From an uncultured Campylobacter sp. (GTDB taxonomy: Bacteria > Campylobacterota > Campylobacteria > Campylobacterales > Campylobacteraceae), in the NCBI RefSeq assembly GCF_937997535.1, contig NZ_CALKTT010000060.1, forward strand, positions 21,447-85,446: DNA of 64,000 nt, written 5' to 3'. The notes under the pieces are model-generated. The model was not told where the DNA came from. It did no database searches and saw only the letters and a list, made by a program, of their open reading frames with translations. The translations under genes and the position numbers were made by a program. Shown here one piece after another: positions 1-9,008 of the stretch (within the stretch, counting starts at the first letter, position 1; the number at the start of each line of letters is the position of its first letter).

Positions 1-1
1 G

Positions 2-475
2 CTTGATTACTACTGCAAAACCGCCTTTGAGTTCGTCTCATCCGAGCTTGGCGCACAAAGTGCCGTAGGCGGCGGCGGGCGTTACGACAGACTCGTAGAG
101 TTTTTAGGCGGCAGAAAGACGGCGGGCGTGGGCTTTGCGATCGGCATCGAGCGAATAGCCGAAATTTTAAAAACGCGCGAAGCCCCTCAAGAGCGCGAGG
201 GTCTTTATATCGGCGCGCTGGATGAAGCGTTTGTTAGCACGGCATTTTCGTTTGCATTAAAGCTGCGGAAGCTTTGTAAAACTCAAATTTCATACGAGCC
301 TAGGAGCTTAGCCAAGCATTTAAAAGCAGCCGACGGGGCGGAGACGAAATTTTGCCTTTGCATCGGGCAGGACGAGTTTGACCGCGCCGAGGTGTGGTGC
401 AAAAATTTAGAGGATCAAAGCACCTTCGCGATCAAATTTAAAGAGGTCGAAGCATTTTTTAAGGATAGAGCATGA
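2..475 (+). CDS. hisS: Histidine--tRNA ligase, C-terminal part (cut by window edge)
   Basis: This is the 3' part of a class II aminoacyl-tRNA synthetase that charges tRNA-His in the cytoplasm. The frame is open from base 2. It begins with LDYYCKTAFEF and continues with the GGGGRYDRL loop and the GVGFAIGIERI stretch (class II motif 3), which are characteristic of HisRS; the anticodon-binding domain follows. The start lies outside the window. The stop (473-475) overlaps the speA start by 4 bases, so the two are probably translationally coupled. The order hisS-speA-cysE matches what I recall from C. jejuni. Confidence 0.93.
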   Translation, partial: LDYYCKTAFEFVSSELGAQSAVGGGGRYDRLVEFLGGRKTAGVGFAIGIERIAEILKTREAPQEREGLYIGALDEAFVSTAFSFALKLRKLCKTQISYEPRSLAKHLKAADGAETKFCLCIGQDEFDRAEVWCKNLEDQSTFAIKFKEVEAFFKDRA

Positions 476-2310
476 GCGATTACGGACTAAATATTTGGGG
501 AAATTCCAACTTCACGATAGACGGGGGCAAACTATGCCTAAACTCCGATTTTAAGCAGCCTTTGGTGGATATAATAAAAGAGATCCGCGCAGACGGCGTG
601 CGAGGCCCGATACTGCTGCGCTTCCCGCACCTCATCAAAAAGCAGATCGTTGAAATTTACTCAAATTTTAACCGCGCTATTAAGGAGTTTGATTACAAGG
701 GAAAATTCCACGCCGTCTATCCGCTTAAGGTAAATCAATTCCCGGGCTTCGTTAAAAATTTAGTCGATATCGGCGAGCCTTACGGATACGGACTCGAGGC
801 CGGCAGCAAGCCCGAACTGCTGCTAGCAATGGCGTATAACAAATACGGCGCGCCGATCACCGTAAACGGTTTTAAAGATAAGGAGCTCATCAATATCGGC
901 TTCATCGCCGCAGAGATGGGGCATAACGTAACGCTTACGATCGAGGGGTTAAACGAGCTTGAAACCATCATCGAAACGGCTAAGGAGCGATTCGCGCCAA
1001 AGCCATTCATCGGGCTTCGCATCAGGCTGCACAACTCCGGAAGTGGTATGTGGGCGAAAAGCGGCGGGATAAATTCTAAATTCGGTCTTACCTCGACCGA
1101 GCTTATAGAGGCGATAAACTTACTCAAGAAAAACGACCTCATCGAGCAGTTTACGATGATCCACTTTCATATCGGCTCACAGATTACAGAGATCCATCCG
1201 CTCAAAAAGGCCCTCATCGAGGCGGGTAACATCTACACCGAGCTTCGCAAAATGGGCGCAAAAAATTTAAAATCCATAAATTTAGGCGGAGGTCTCGCTA
1301 TCGAATACTCCCAAGCCAAAGAAAGCTCCAACCGCAACTATACGCTAAAAGAATACGCCAACGACGTGGTTTTTTTGCTAAAATCGATCGCAGAGGATAA
1401 AAAAGAGGCCGAGCCGGATATCTTTATCGAGAGCGGAAGATACGTAGCCGCCAGCCATGCGGTGCTCGTAGCGCCGATTTTGGAGCTTTTTACCCAAGAA
1501 TACGCCGAAGAGAAGCTCGCCCTAAAAAAGGACAATCCGCCGGTAGTCGCCGAGCTATACGATCTGTATAAAACTCTAAAGCCGTCCAACGCGCTAGAGT
1601 ATCTGCACGATGCCATGTCGCACATGGAGAGCGTGCTTACCCTTTTTGATCTGGGATACGTCGATCTGATCGACCGCTCAAACGGCGAAATTTTGGTTCA
1701 TCTAATAATGCGAAAGGCGTATGGAATTTTAGGCAACAAGCAAGAATACAGCAATTTCTTAAACTCCTTAGGCAACGCCCAAGAACGCTATTTGGTAAAT
1801 TTCTCGATCTTTCAAAGCCTGCCCGATTTTTGGGGCATCAAGCAGCACTTCCCGATCATGCCGCTAGAGAGGCTGGATGAGCGCGCCACGCTATCGGCGT
1901 CGATCTGGGATATCACCTGCGATAGCGACGGAGAGATAGAATTCGATAGTCAAAAAAATCCGCTCTTTCTGCACGATTTTGATCCCGAAAAAGAGGAGTA
2001 TTTTTTGGGCTTTTTCCTTGTCGGAGCCTATCAGGAGGTGCTTGGCATGAGCCACAACCTCTTTGCACACCCCACTGAAGCGACCGTGATCTTAAAGGAT
2101 GACGGCGGTTTTGAGATCAAGGATTTCATCGAATCGCAATCGGTCATCGACATCTTGGAGGATATGGACTACGACGTAGTAGATATCCGCGAAAGCCTAA
2201 ACGAGCGCGTCGAAAAATCAAATCTCATAGACGCAAAAGAGAAAAAGCATATCCTGGGCGAGCTATATCTGTTTTTAAACGACAACAGCTATCTAAAGAC
2301 GATCAAATGA
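472..2310 (+). CDS. speA: Biosynthetic arginine decarboxylase
   Basis: A PLP-dependent fold-III decarboxylase that converts arginine to agmatine, the first step of polyamine synthesis. At 612 aa it has the usual length of the SpeA family (about 600-660 aa). The PLP lysine is K86 in AVYPLKVNQ. The GSGMWAKSGG stretch, HFHIGSQI and LNLGGGLAIEY (printed here as INLGGGLAIEY) follow, as in the alanine-racemase-like barrel, and the SpeA C-terminal domain is complete. The ATG overlaps the hisS stop, and the 3' end overlaps cysE by 4 bases. The three genes are likely one transcript. Confidence 0.95.
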   Translation: MSDYGLNIWGNSNFTIDGGKLCLNSDFKQPLVDIIKEIRADGVRGPILLRFPHLIKKQIVEIYSNFNRAIKEFDYKGKFHAVYPLKVNQFPGFVKNLVDIGEPYGYGLEAGSKPELLLAMAYNKYGAPITVNGFKDKELINIGFIAAEMGHNVTLTIEGLNELETIIETAKERFAPKPFIGLRIRLHNSGSGMWAKSGGINSKFGLTSTELIEAINLLKKNDLIEQFTMIHFHIGSQITEIHPLKKALIEAGNIYTELRKMGAKNLKSINLGGGLAIEYSQAKESSNRNYTLKEYANDVVFLLKSIAEDKKEAEPDIFIESGRYVAASHAVLVAPILELFTQEYAEEKLALKKDNPPVVAELYDLYKTLKPSNALEYLHDAMSHMESVLTLFDLGYVDLIDRSNGEILVHLIMRKAYGILGNKQEYSNFLNSLGNAQERYLVNFSIFQSLPDFWGIKQHFPIMPLERLDERATLSASIWDITCDSDGEIEFDSQKNPLFLHDFDPEKEEYFLGFFLVGAYQEVLGMSHNLFAHPTEATVILKDDGGFEIKDFIESQSVIDILEDMDYDVVDIRESLNERVEKSNLIDAKEKKHILGELYLFLNDNSYLKTIK

Positions 2311-3002
2311 ATTTTTGGCAAATTTTAAAACAGGACTTCACCGAGCCCTTGCGCCAAGATCCCGCATGCAACAGCGTATTTGAGATATTTTTCTGCTATC
2401 CCGGCGTCTGGGCGCTAATAAATTATCGCTTCGCGCATTTTTTCTACGAGCGAGGTTTTAAGCTCATAGCTCGCGCGATTAGCGGACTTAGCCGCATAAT
2501 CACCGCCGTAGATATCAACCCGGGCGCACAGATCGGCTCGGGCGTATTTTTCGACCACGCTACGGGGCTTGTCATCGGAGAAACGGCGATCATCGGCGAT
2601 AACTGTCTGATCTATCAGGGCGTAACTCTCGGTGGCGTGAGCTTAGAGCACGGCAAGCGCCATCCGACGCTGCAAAACGGCGTCGTAGTAGGCGCAGGAG
2701 CTAAGGTGTTAGGCAATATCACGATCGGCGAAAATTCCAAAATCGGCGCAAATTCCGTCGTCGTAAAGGATGTCGCGCCAAACTGCACCGCCGTAGGAGT
2801 ACCGGCTAGAATTTTAGGAAGCTGCGAGAGCGATCCTTTGGCGCATAATAAAATTCCCGATATCAGCCAAGAGCTTATCAAATATCTCATCAAGCGTATC
2901 GAAATTTTGGAAGAGTGCATCTGCAGCGGCAGAAAAGATATCTCCGCAATGGATGAGGATCTAAATAAATTCTACGAAGAGTATCTGAAATCATTAAAAT
3001 AA
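2307..3002 (+). CDS. cysE: Serine O-acetyltransferase
   Basis: Transfers acetyl from acetyl-CoA to L-serine, the first step of cysteine synthesis. The 231-aa protein has the SAT N-terminal helical region followed by a left-handed beta-helix of hexapeptide repeats. Visible signatures are INPGAQIGSGVFFDHATG, VIGETAIIGDN, YQGVTLGG, KRHPTL and GAKVLGNITIG. The conserved His and Asp of the active site lie in FDHATG and the GKRHP loop. The ATG overlaps the speA stop by 4 bases. This is the short epsilonproteobacterial form. Cysteine feedback inhibition, known in the family, would depend on the C-terminal tail present here. Confidence 0.95.
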   Translation: MNFWQILKQDFTEPLRQDPACNSVFEIFFCYPGVWALINYRFAHFFYERGFKLIARAISGLSRIITAVDINPGAQIGSGVFFDHATGLVIGETAIIGDNCLIYQGVTLGGVSLEHGKRHPTLQNGVVVGAGAKVLGNITIGENSKIGANSVVVKDVAPNCTAVGVPARILGSCESDPLAHNKIPDISQELIKYLIKRIEILEECICSGRKDISAMDEDLNKFYEEYLKSLK

Positions 3003-3012
3003 GAGGGTTAAA

Positions 3013-3492
3013 GTGAAAAAAGCTCTATTTTTTACAATTTTTGCTATTTTGTCGGCAAGCGGCAGCGATGCTAATAGCGCGAAAAATTCCGCGGACGACG
3101 CCAGAATAAGCCTAGTAAAAAGTCTATACATCAAGGACACCTATTTTGGCGATCACAAAAATGCCCTATCAGCTTCTTTCAGATCCGTGCTTATGCAAGA
3201 TGAAGCATCTGCTGGCGAAGGTGAGGTGGGCTGTTTGGACTACGATCCGGTAATCGGCGGTCAAGATGTCTGCGACGACGCGAAATATGATTTTGAGCTA
3301 GGGCAGCGCGATACCGTCGTAGTAACTCAGACCTGCCCCTACGGCGCGCAGACGATAATCTACAAACTCGTCCGTAGCGGAGGAGATTATAAAATCGACG
3401 ATATCTACGACCAAGACCCAAGTAGCGGCAGGGCTTTTAGCGTCAAAAATCAAATTTTAAATTGTCTAAACCAATCCAAGGAGCATCAATGA
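3013..3492 (+). CDS. Periplasmic protein of unknown function (DUF3828-like)
   Basis: A 159-aa protein starting at GTG 3013 with AGAGGG a few bases upstream. The first 20 residues form a Sec signal peptide (KKALFFTIFAILSASGSDA), so it should be periplasmic. The middle carries LDYDPVIGGQDVCDDAKY and a later VVTQTCPYGAQTIIYKLVR, followed by GGDYKIDDIYD near the end. This layout resembles DUF3828-type periplasmic proteins; that is inference from the pattern only. Four cysteines may form disulfides. It sits between cysE (10-base gap) and aspB (4-base overlap), so it is co-transcribed with amino-acid genes, but no function can be assigned. Confidence 0.75.
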   Translation: MKKALFFTIFAILSASGSDANSAKNSADDARISLVKSLYIKDTYFGDHKNALSASFRSVLMQDEASAGEGEVGCLDYDPVIGGQDVCDDAKYDFELGQRDTVVVTQTCPYGAQTIIYKLVRSGGDYKIDDIYDQDPSSGRAFSVKNQILNCLNQSKEHQ

Positions 3493-4667
3493 AATTAACA
3501 CTTTCAAGTCGCGTAAGCAAGCTCGGCGAAAGCCTAACAATCGCAATCAGCACTAAAGCCAAGCAGATGAAAGCCCAGGGGCAAGACGTCGTGATCCTAA
3601 GCGCGGGCGAGCCCGATTTCGATACCGCAGAGGTCGCCAAAAAGGCTGTCATAGAAGCTATGGCCAAGGGCTGCGGAAAATATACGCCGGTTGCTGGCAC
3701 GCCTGAAATTTTAAATTTAATCGCGCAGAAGCTAAAGCGCGATAATGCTCTAAACTACAGGCCTGATCAGATTATCACCAACGTAGGCGCCAAGCACTCG
3801 CTATTTAACGCCTTTAACTGCATCTTAAACGAAGGCGATGAGGTTATAATACCGGCGCCTTATTGGGTCACCTACCCAGACATCGTAAAATTTTGCGGGG
3901 GCAAGCCCGTCATCGTAGACACCAAGGCGGAAAACCGATACAAAATCACCGCCTCGCAGCTCAAAGCCGCGATCACGCCGCGCACGAAGGCGCTGTGCCT
4001 TTTCAACCCGAGTAACCCCGCAGGCGCCGTATATTCGCGCCAGGAGCTGCAAGAGCTTGCGGAAGTACTAAAAAGCACGGATATTTTAGTAATTGCCGAT
4101 GAAATTTACGAAAAAATCGTCTTCGGCAAGAGCTTCATAGCCGCAGCAAGCATCAGCGAGGATATGTTTGGGCGCACCGTGACGATCAACGGGCTAAGCA
4201 AATGCGGCGCGATGCCCGGCTGGCGCTTCGGCTACACCGCCTGCGCAATCGATGAGCTAAATAAGGCGATGATAAACCTGCAAAGTCAAAGCGTCAGCAA
4301 CGTAGCAAGCATCGTCCAGGCAGGCGCTATGCCGGTGCTGCGGGGCGAGGCAGACGATTATATCGAGGAGATGAGGCGCGAATACGAGCGCAGGCGCGAT
4401 TTTGGCACGGACGCGATAGGCGCGATTCCTGGGCTTAGTGTCGTAAAACCAGATGGCGCATTTTATTTCTTCATAGATTGCTCCCAGGTAGAACCCGATA
4501 GTATGAAATTCTGCATGCAACTGCTAGATAAAGGGCTCGTAGCCACGGTGCCAGGAAGCGGATTTGGCATGGATGGGCACTTCCGCATAAGCTTTGCGTG
4601 CTCTATGGAAAATCTAAAACGCGGCTTTGAGCGCATAGAAAAATTCGTAAAAAATTACCGCATATAG
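3489..4667 (+). CDS. aspB: Aspartate aminotransferase (class I, PLP)
   Basis: Reversible transfer of the amino group between aspartate and 2-oxoglutarate in the cytoplasm. I place the start at ATG 3489, not at the in-frame ATG 3462. The sequence AAGGAG lies at the right distance before 3489, the ATG overlaps the preceding stop as ATGA, and the protein then begins MKLTLSSRVSKL as in the family (392 aa). The PLP lysine is K238 in GLSKCGAMPGWRFGY, the usual serine-lysine motif followed by GWR. YTPVAGTPE and FNPSNPAGAVY are also typical. The usual residue before GWR is threonine or glutamate; here it is a proline preceded by methionine. Confidence 0.92.
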   Translation: MKLTLSSRVSKLGESLTIAISTKAKQMKAQGQDVVILSAGEPDFDTAEVAKKAVIEAMAKGCGKYTPVAGTPEILNLIAQKLKRDNALNYRPDQIITNVGAKHSLFNAFNCILNEGDEVIIPAPYWVTYPDIVKFCGGKPVIVDTKAENRYKITASQLKAAITPRTKALCLFNPSNPAGAVYSRQELQELAEVLKSTDILVIADEIYEKIVFGKSFIAAASISEDMFGRTVTINGLSKCGAMPGWRFGYTACAIDELNKAMINLQSQSVSNVASIVQAGAMPVLRGEADDYIEEMRREYERRRDFGTDAIGAIPGLSVVKPDGAFYFFIDCSQVEPDSMKFCMQLLDKGLVATVPGSGFGMDGHFRISFACSMENLKRGFERIEKFVKNYRI

Positions 4668-5429
4668 GCATGCCAGCGGAATTTTAATCTAAATTTGTCG
4701 TAGCTTAGCAGCGAAATTTTTACATAAAATTTAATGCGGCTTGGCGGCAAATTTAGTGTGGCACGGCGTAGCTCAGAATTTAATGCGGTTGTTCTAGCTA
4801 AGCACGATTAAATTTCGAACCACTTTAGTTTAAGGACATTTAAATCTCGAGCTGCCGTATTCAGGAGCGCTTAAATTTTATGCCGTTTATTCAAATGCGG
4901 CTAATTTTGCGCTGTCATACTGCGATGTCTGCTGCGCCACGCACTGCTCGTAGTTTTAAATTTCGCTTCGGAATTTTAAAATTTTATCGCATGACACATC
5001 TAGATTTCATTGCAAAAGCTCCGGCGCAAACGCCGCCCGCGATAGAAATTTTATCGCGGAATTTTTAAAATTCCGCGCCGATATTTTCAAAACCTTACAC
5101 TGCCTGCCTCTTGATACAGCCACGCTAAAAATTTAACCAAACATGACGGTCGTCGCACGAGATACGACAAACAAGACGAGCGCAACGAATACAGCCGACG
5201 CCGCATAGCGACACGCGACGAACCAAAAAGCGCGCGGTGCAGATCAAAACGCGCTAAATTTTAAAATTTTACCGCGCGCGGCGCCTTGGCGCAATTCAAA
5301 ACGCGATAAATTTTTATAATTTAATGCGCCTTTGAATCCAATCGTATCAAATAAATTTTAAACGAAATTCTAACGCTACAGCACTATTTTATATTTTTAT
5401 AAAGACTATTTTAGTAAAATCAGGGCTTT
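4668..5429 (+). other. Gene-free spacer, rich in AAATTT
   Basis: This 760-base stretch holds no convincing gene. A 62-codon ORF at 4880-5068 has no ribosome-binding site and its sequence is built from the surrounding repeats. I count at least 14 AAATTT hexamers between 4681 and 5400, about one per 51 bases. The rest is GC-richer filler such as repeated TTTAATGCGGC. The promoter of the downstream locus must lie at its right end: TAAAAT at 5415-5420 is a possible -10 box, but no clear -35 is visible. Confidence 0.7.
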
Positions 5430-5972
5430 ATGAGCGAGATAAAAATTTTAATCACCGACGAGGATCTGTGCACCCCGAGGCAGCTTTTGAGCAGGCGCGA
5501 TAAGAAGCTGGCGCGAACGCGAGGCCATCTGCGCGAGTTTCGCGTTTCGCGGGCGCTTAAGTCGCGCTTTAAAAAGCGCGGAAAATTTTGCATCTCGCAC
5601 AAAAGCGCGGAGGGCAAAACGATCGTCGCCGTGGCTCTAGCGAGGCAAAAATTCGGGCTCGATCTTGAAATTTTAAAACCGCGGAATTTTGCCGCGGCGA
5701 GCGAGTTTTGTTTCAACGACTTTGAACGCGAACTTTTGGCGGCGGCGGACGAGAGCGAAAAAGCGCTCGTTTTTTATAAAATTTACACGATCAAAGAGGC
5801 GCTAATTAAGGCGCGAAGCCTAGGTTTTTACGCGCTTGATCGCGTGGGGCTCGCGCGCGGCGTAGGCGGTGAAGCTCTGGCGCTTGATGAGCGCGGCAAG
5901 GCGTGGTCGCACAAAAGCTATATTTTGGAGGGCCAGATTTTGATTTCGCTCGTTTTTAGGGAGAATTTTTGA
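5430..5972 (+). CDS. 4'-phosphopantetheinyl transferase (Sfp/AcpT type)
   Basis: Likely attaches the phosphopantetheine arm of CoA to the serine of the acyl carrier proteins encoded downstream (13857-14394). The 180-aa protein has the FGLDLEIL motif (the Mg-binding acidic pair of Sfp-type enzymes) and the later YKIYTIKEALIKARSLG motif, which corresponds to the W/Y-x-x-KEA-x-x-K signature. The N-terminal half is basic and divergent. It is the first gene of the aryl-polyene-type operon and overlaps the next ORF by 4 bases. A dedicated transferase within the cluster is common in this pathway family. Confidence 0.82.
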   Translation: MSEIKILITDEDLCTPRQLLSRRDKKLARTRGHLREFRVSRALKSRFKKRGKFCISHKSAEGKTIVAVALARQKFGLDLEILKPRNFAAASEFCFNDFERELLAAADESEKALVFYKIYTIKEALIKARSLGFYALDRVGLARGVGGEALALDERGKAWSHKSYILEGQILISLVFRENF

Positions 5973-6385
5973 GACCTGTTTATCGTTTTTACGCTATTTC
6001 TAAAACGGCTTTCATTCTGCTTTGCGCCGCGTTTTTTATAGGCGGATGCGCGCACAAAGCGCCTGGGCAAATAGCGGAATTTAGCCAAAAACAGTTCATC
6101 TTGACGGATACTAACGGCGTGAAAAGCAGAGCCCTGATCTCAAAAATTTCACCCGCAAACGGCGAGGAGAGCCGCTACAAGCTCGTCTGGCTCGATATGC
6201 TAGGCGCGCCGATAGCACGCAAAATTTTATCGATCAAAGGCGGCGAGGCTAAATTTCGCAACGACGGCTTCCTGCCGCCCGATTCGCAAAGCGAGCGAGT
6301 ATTTTTAGCCCTGCTTGAGAATGCGGATAAACCGAATTTCACCATAAACGCAAAGGGGCGCCGATATGACGCAATATCTAAGTAG
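5969..6385 (+). CDS. Outer-membrane-type lipoprotein of the aryl polyene locus (DUF3261-like)
   Basis: A 138-aa protein that starts at TTG 5969, which overlaps the previous stop. A hydrophobic signal is followed by a lipobox ending FIGGCAH, so the mature protein should begin at the lipidated Cys. The remainder (FSQKQFILTDTNGVKSRALISKISPANG) has no enzymatic motif. DUF3261 lipoproteins are a standard component of aryl polyene clusters and are thought to act with the LolA-like protein and the exporter in placing the pigment in the outer membrane. The family name is inferred from context and length. It overlaps the next gene by 20 bases. Confidence 0.72.
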   Translation: MRPVYRFYAISKTAFILLCAAFFIGGCAHKAPGQIAEFSQKQFILTDTNGVKSRALISKISPANGEESRYKLVWLDMLGAPIARKILSIKGGEAKFRNDGFLPPDSQSERVFLALLENADKPNFTINAKGRRYDAISK

Positions 6386-7856
6386 CCCCGGGCTCATCTG
6401 TGCGGGCGCAAACAGCGCTGCAGAGCTTTTTAGCGCGCTGTGCGAAAAAAGATCCGCGCTGCGAAAGCTTGATGTCTGTGGTAAAAATTTCATCTTCGGG
6501 CGCGTGGATACGCCGCTGCCGCAGATCAAAGATCGCGCCTACGCCACGCGCACGAACGCTCTGGCGCTTTATGCCTGCCTCGGCGTGCACGGACAGATCG
6601 AGCAAGCCGTGAAAAAATTCGGCGCGCACCGCGTAGGAGTGGTGTTTGCAACCACCAACACCGGCGTGCAGGAAAACTATGCGGAATTTTTCGCCTGCGG
6701 TAAAGACGCGGGAAATTTTATCTCGCAAGACGGCGAGAGCTCCGCGCCGTGCAGTGAAATTTCTGCGATGAACGGCGAAAATTTCGCCAAAATTTCAAAA
6801 AATGCAAACGATAAATTTAAAAACTTCTGCTTCGAGCGCAACTCCCACGCAAACCCCGCAAATTTTATCCGCGAATGCTTCGGGCTAAAATCCGTCGCGA
6901 TCGGAGTTTCGAGTGCGTGTACCAGCGGAAACAAAGCTCTCATCGAAGCTTCGCGCCTCATCTACGCGGGACTTTGCGATGCGGTCGTATTCGGCGGCGC
7001 CGATGCATTAGACGAGCTCACGCTGCAGGGCTTTAGCGCGCTTGAAATTTTAAGCGAGCATCCGCTCAAGCCGTTTTCAGAGGCGCGATCAGGCACAAAT
7101 CTAGGCGAAGGGGCCTGCGCATTCGTGCTTTCGCGCGAACACATAAGCGACGTCGCGCTTTTGGCTCACGCCGCAAACTCCGACGCCTACCACATCACCA
7201 AGCCCGATCCCGGCGCACGCATGCAGATCACGGCGATCAAAACCGCGCTGAAATCGGCTCATCTGCAAAGCGTGGACTACGTAAATCTGCACGGAACGGG
7301 CACTGCGGCTAACGACGCGATGGAGGCCTTAGCTATGAGCGCCGCCCTACCCTTAGCGCTCGCAAGCTCGTCCAAATGGGCGATCGGACACACCCTGGGC
7401 GCTGCGGGGGCGATCGAGCTTGCCGTCTGCTACGAGGCGATCAGACAGGGCGTGATTCCGCCGAATTTTACGAACGATAAAATTTGGCGCGGCTCGGAGG
7501 CTGAAATTTTTCGTGGCGCGCAGGCGCGGCACGGCGAGCGAAACGACGAAATTTTAAACAACGCAAGCGATCAAATTTTATGCAACTCGGGCGATGAAAT
7601 TTTACAAAACGCGCAGAGTGAAATTTCAAAAAGTAGCGCGGATGAAATTTTGGCTGCGTCTAAAGCTTTGCAAGACGCAGGCGATAAAATTTTAAAATAC
7701 GCTGCGGATCAAGCTTCGCAAACGAGCGAAATCTCCGCGGCGCTGTCTAAATTTAATCTCGCGTGCGAAGCCAAAAAAGCGCGCGTAGATACCGCGATGA
7801 ATCTAAGCTTTGCTTTCGGCGGAGACAATGCCGTAACCATAATAGGACGAGTATGA
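6366..7856 (+). CDS. Beta-ketoacyl-ACP synthase with two low-complexity inserts
   Basis: A condensing enzyme that extends the polyene chain by decarboxylative Claisen condensation. The catalytic triad is complete: Cys185 in SSACTSG, His309 in NLHGTGT and His342 in AIGHTLGAAG, with the FAFGG loop at the C terminus. At 496 aa it is about 100 aa longer than usual (about 390-410 aa). The excess lies in two segments without family character: residues about 119-165 (bases 6720-6860) and 373-470 (bases 7482-7775). The second segment repeats units such as DEIL, DQIL, SEIS and DKIL, each encoded by an AAATTT hexamer. Both inserts lie at surface loops between conserved motifs, so activity could be retained. 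It overlaps the dehydratase as ATGA. Confidence 0.88.
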   Translation: MTQYLSSPGLICAGANSAAELFSALCEKRSALRKLDVCGKNFIFGRVDTPLPQIKDRAYATRTNALALYACLGVHGQIEQAVKKFGAHRVGVVFATTNTGVQENYAEFFACGKDAGNFISQDGESSAPCSEISAMNGENFAKISKNANDKFKNFCFERNSHANPANFIRECFGLKSVAIGVSSACTSGNKALIEASRLIYAGLCDAVVFGGADALDELTLQGFSALEILSEHPLKPFSEARSGTNLGEGACAFVLSREHISDVALLAHAANSDAYHITKPDPGARMQITAIKTALKSAHLQSVDYVNLHGTGTAANDAMEALAMSAALPLALASSSKWAIGHTLGAAGAIELAVCYEAIRQGVIPPNFTNDKIWRGSEAEIFRGAQARHGERNDEILNNASDQILCNSGDEILQNAQSEISKSSADEILAASKALQDAGDKILKYAADQASQTSEISAALSKFNLACEAKKARVDTAMNLSFAFGGDNAVTIIGRV

Positions 7857-8281
7857 GAGCCTCTAGCATCCTACCGCAGAGCGGATATATGGTCTTCGCG
7901 GATGAAATTTTAGAGGTTAGCGATGGCTACGTAAGCTGCGCGTTTAGCGTTAAAGAGGACTCGCCGTTTACCGAAGACGGCGAACTCGGCAGCTACGCGT
8001 ATATGGAGATAATGGCGCAGTGCATCGGCGTGTATTCGGGCTACCGAAATGACGGCGAGGCAAGGCTCGGGTTTTTGCTGGGCGTGCGGAACCTCGATAT
8101 TTCGCGTTCAAGCCTGAAGGTGGGCGAGCGCGTGATCGCGACGGCGAGGCAGAGCGTAAGCGACGGCGATGGGTTATATATCTTCGACTGCGAGATCCGC
8201 TGCGGCGGCGAACATATCGCAAGCGCCACGCTAAGCGTAATGCGCGCGAGCGACGAAATGATAAAGAGTATAAATGGCTAA
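7853..8281 (+). CDS. 3-hydroxyacyl-ACP dehydratase, hotdog fold (ApeP-like)
   Basis: Removes water from the 3-hydroxyacyl-ACP intermediate to give the trans double bond of the growing polyene. The real start is ATG 7853, which overlaps the ketosynthase stop; the same frame is open further upstream, but only inside the neighbour. The 142-aa protein begins RASSILPQSGYMVFADEIL. It carries SYAYMEIMAQCIGVYSGY, the long central helix of hotdog dehydratases, and LGFLLGVRNLDI. This matches the ApeP-type dehydratase of aryl polyene clusters by position and size. It overlaps the ketoreductase by 8 bases. Confidence 0.8.
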   Translation: MRASSILPQSGYMVFADEILEVSDGYVSCAFSVKEDSPFTEDGELGSYAYMEIMAQCIGVYSGYRNDGEARLGFLLGVRNLDISRSSLKVGERVIATARQSVSDGDGLYIFDCEIRCGGEHIASATLSVMRASDEMIKSING

Positions 8282-9008
8282 GAGAATTTTAATTACCGGA
8301 GCAAGCGGCGGTATCGGCGAGGCGTGCGCGTTAAATTTAGCACAAAAGGGCTATGGCTTGGCGCTAAATGGGCGCAACGAAGCAAAGCTAAAAGACGTAG
8401 CGAGGCGCTGCTTGGACGCGGGCGCGGCGGAAGTTCAAATTTTAAAATTTGACGTTGCAGACACTGCCGCGGCACAGGAGCGTATCGAAGCAGACATAGA
8501 GGCAAACGGCGCGTACTGGGGCATCGTGCTAAATGCGGGCATCACGCGGGATAACTCCTTCGTGTGGTTCGAGCGCGAGGATTGGCAAAGCGTGATAGAT
8601 ACAAATTTGGGCGGGTTTTATAACGTCCTAAAGCCCGCGCTGATGCCGATGATCCGCGCCAAAAAGGGCGGGCGTATCGTCGTGATGAGCTCGGTTAGCG
8701 GAATTGCCGGCAACCGCGGCCAGAGCAACTACGCCGCTAGCAAAGGAGGCCTAATCGCCGCGGCCAAATCCCTGGCGATAGAACTTGCAAGCCGCAAGAT
8801 CACGGTAAACGTCGTAGCCCCGGGGCTCATCAAAACGGCGATGAGCGAAGGCATAAACGAAGCTGCAAGCGAGCAAATTTTAGGCGCGATCCCGCTAGGC
8901 CGCATCGGCGAGCCGAGCGAGGTAGCACATTTGGTGGAGTTTTTGCTAAGCGAAAATTCCGCATACATCACAAAAGAGGTTATTAAAATAGACGGTGGAT
9001 TATGTTAA
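8274..9008 (+). CDS. 3-oxoacyl-ACP reductase (FabG-type SDR)
   Basis: NADPH-dependent short-chain dehydrogenase that reduces the 3-ketoacyl-ACP made by the ketosynthases. The 244-aa protein has the TGASGGIG nucleotide-binding motif (residues 8-15), NAG at 87-89, and the Ser140-Tyr153-Lys157 catalytic residues in MSSVSG and SNYAASKGG. INVVAPG (printed VNVVAPG here) and the closing YITKEVIKIDGG are typical of FabG. No inserts are present, unlike several neighbours. Overlaps on both sides place it in a translationally coupled chain of APE genes. Its partner is the polyene-specific ACP rather than general fatty acid synthesis, by context. Confidence 0.9.
   Translation: MAKRILITGASGGIGEACALNLAQKGYGLALNGRNEAKLKDVARRCLDAGAAEVQILKFDVADTAAAQERIEADIEANGAYWGIVLNAGITRDNSFVWFEREDWQSVIDTNLGGFYNVLKPALMPMIRAKKGGRIVVMSSVSGIAGNRGQSNYAASKGGLIAAAKSLAIELASRKITVNVVAPGLIKTAMSEGINEAASEQILGAIPLGRIGEPSEVAHLVEFLLSENSAYITKEVIKIDGGLC

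Noticed and set aside
4880..5068. 62-codon frame after aspB
   Set aside because: No ribosome-binding site; composition follows the AAATTT spacer; no conserved motif.
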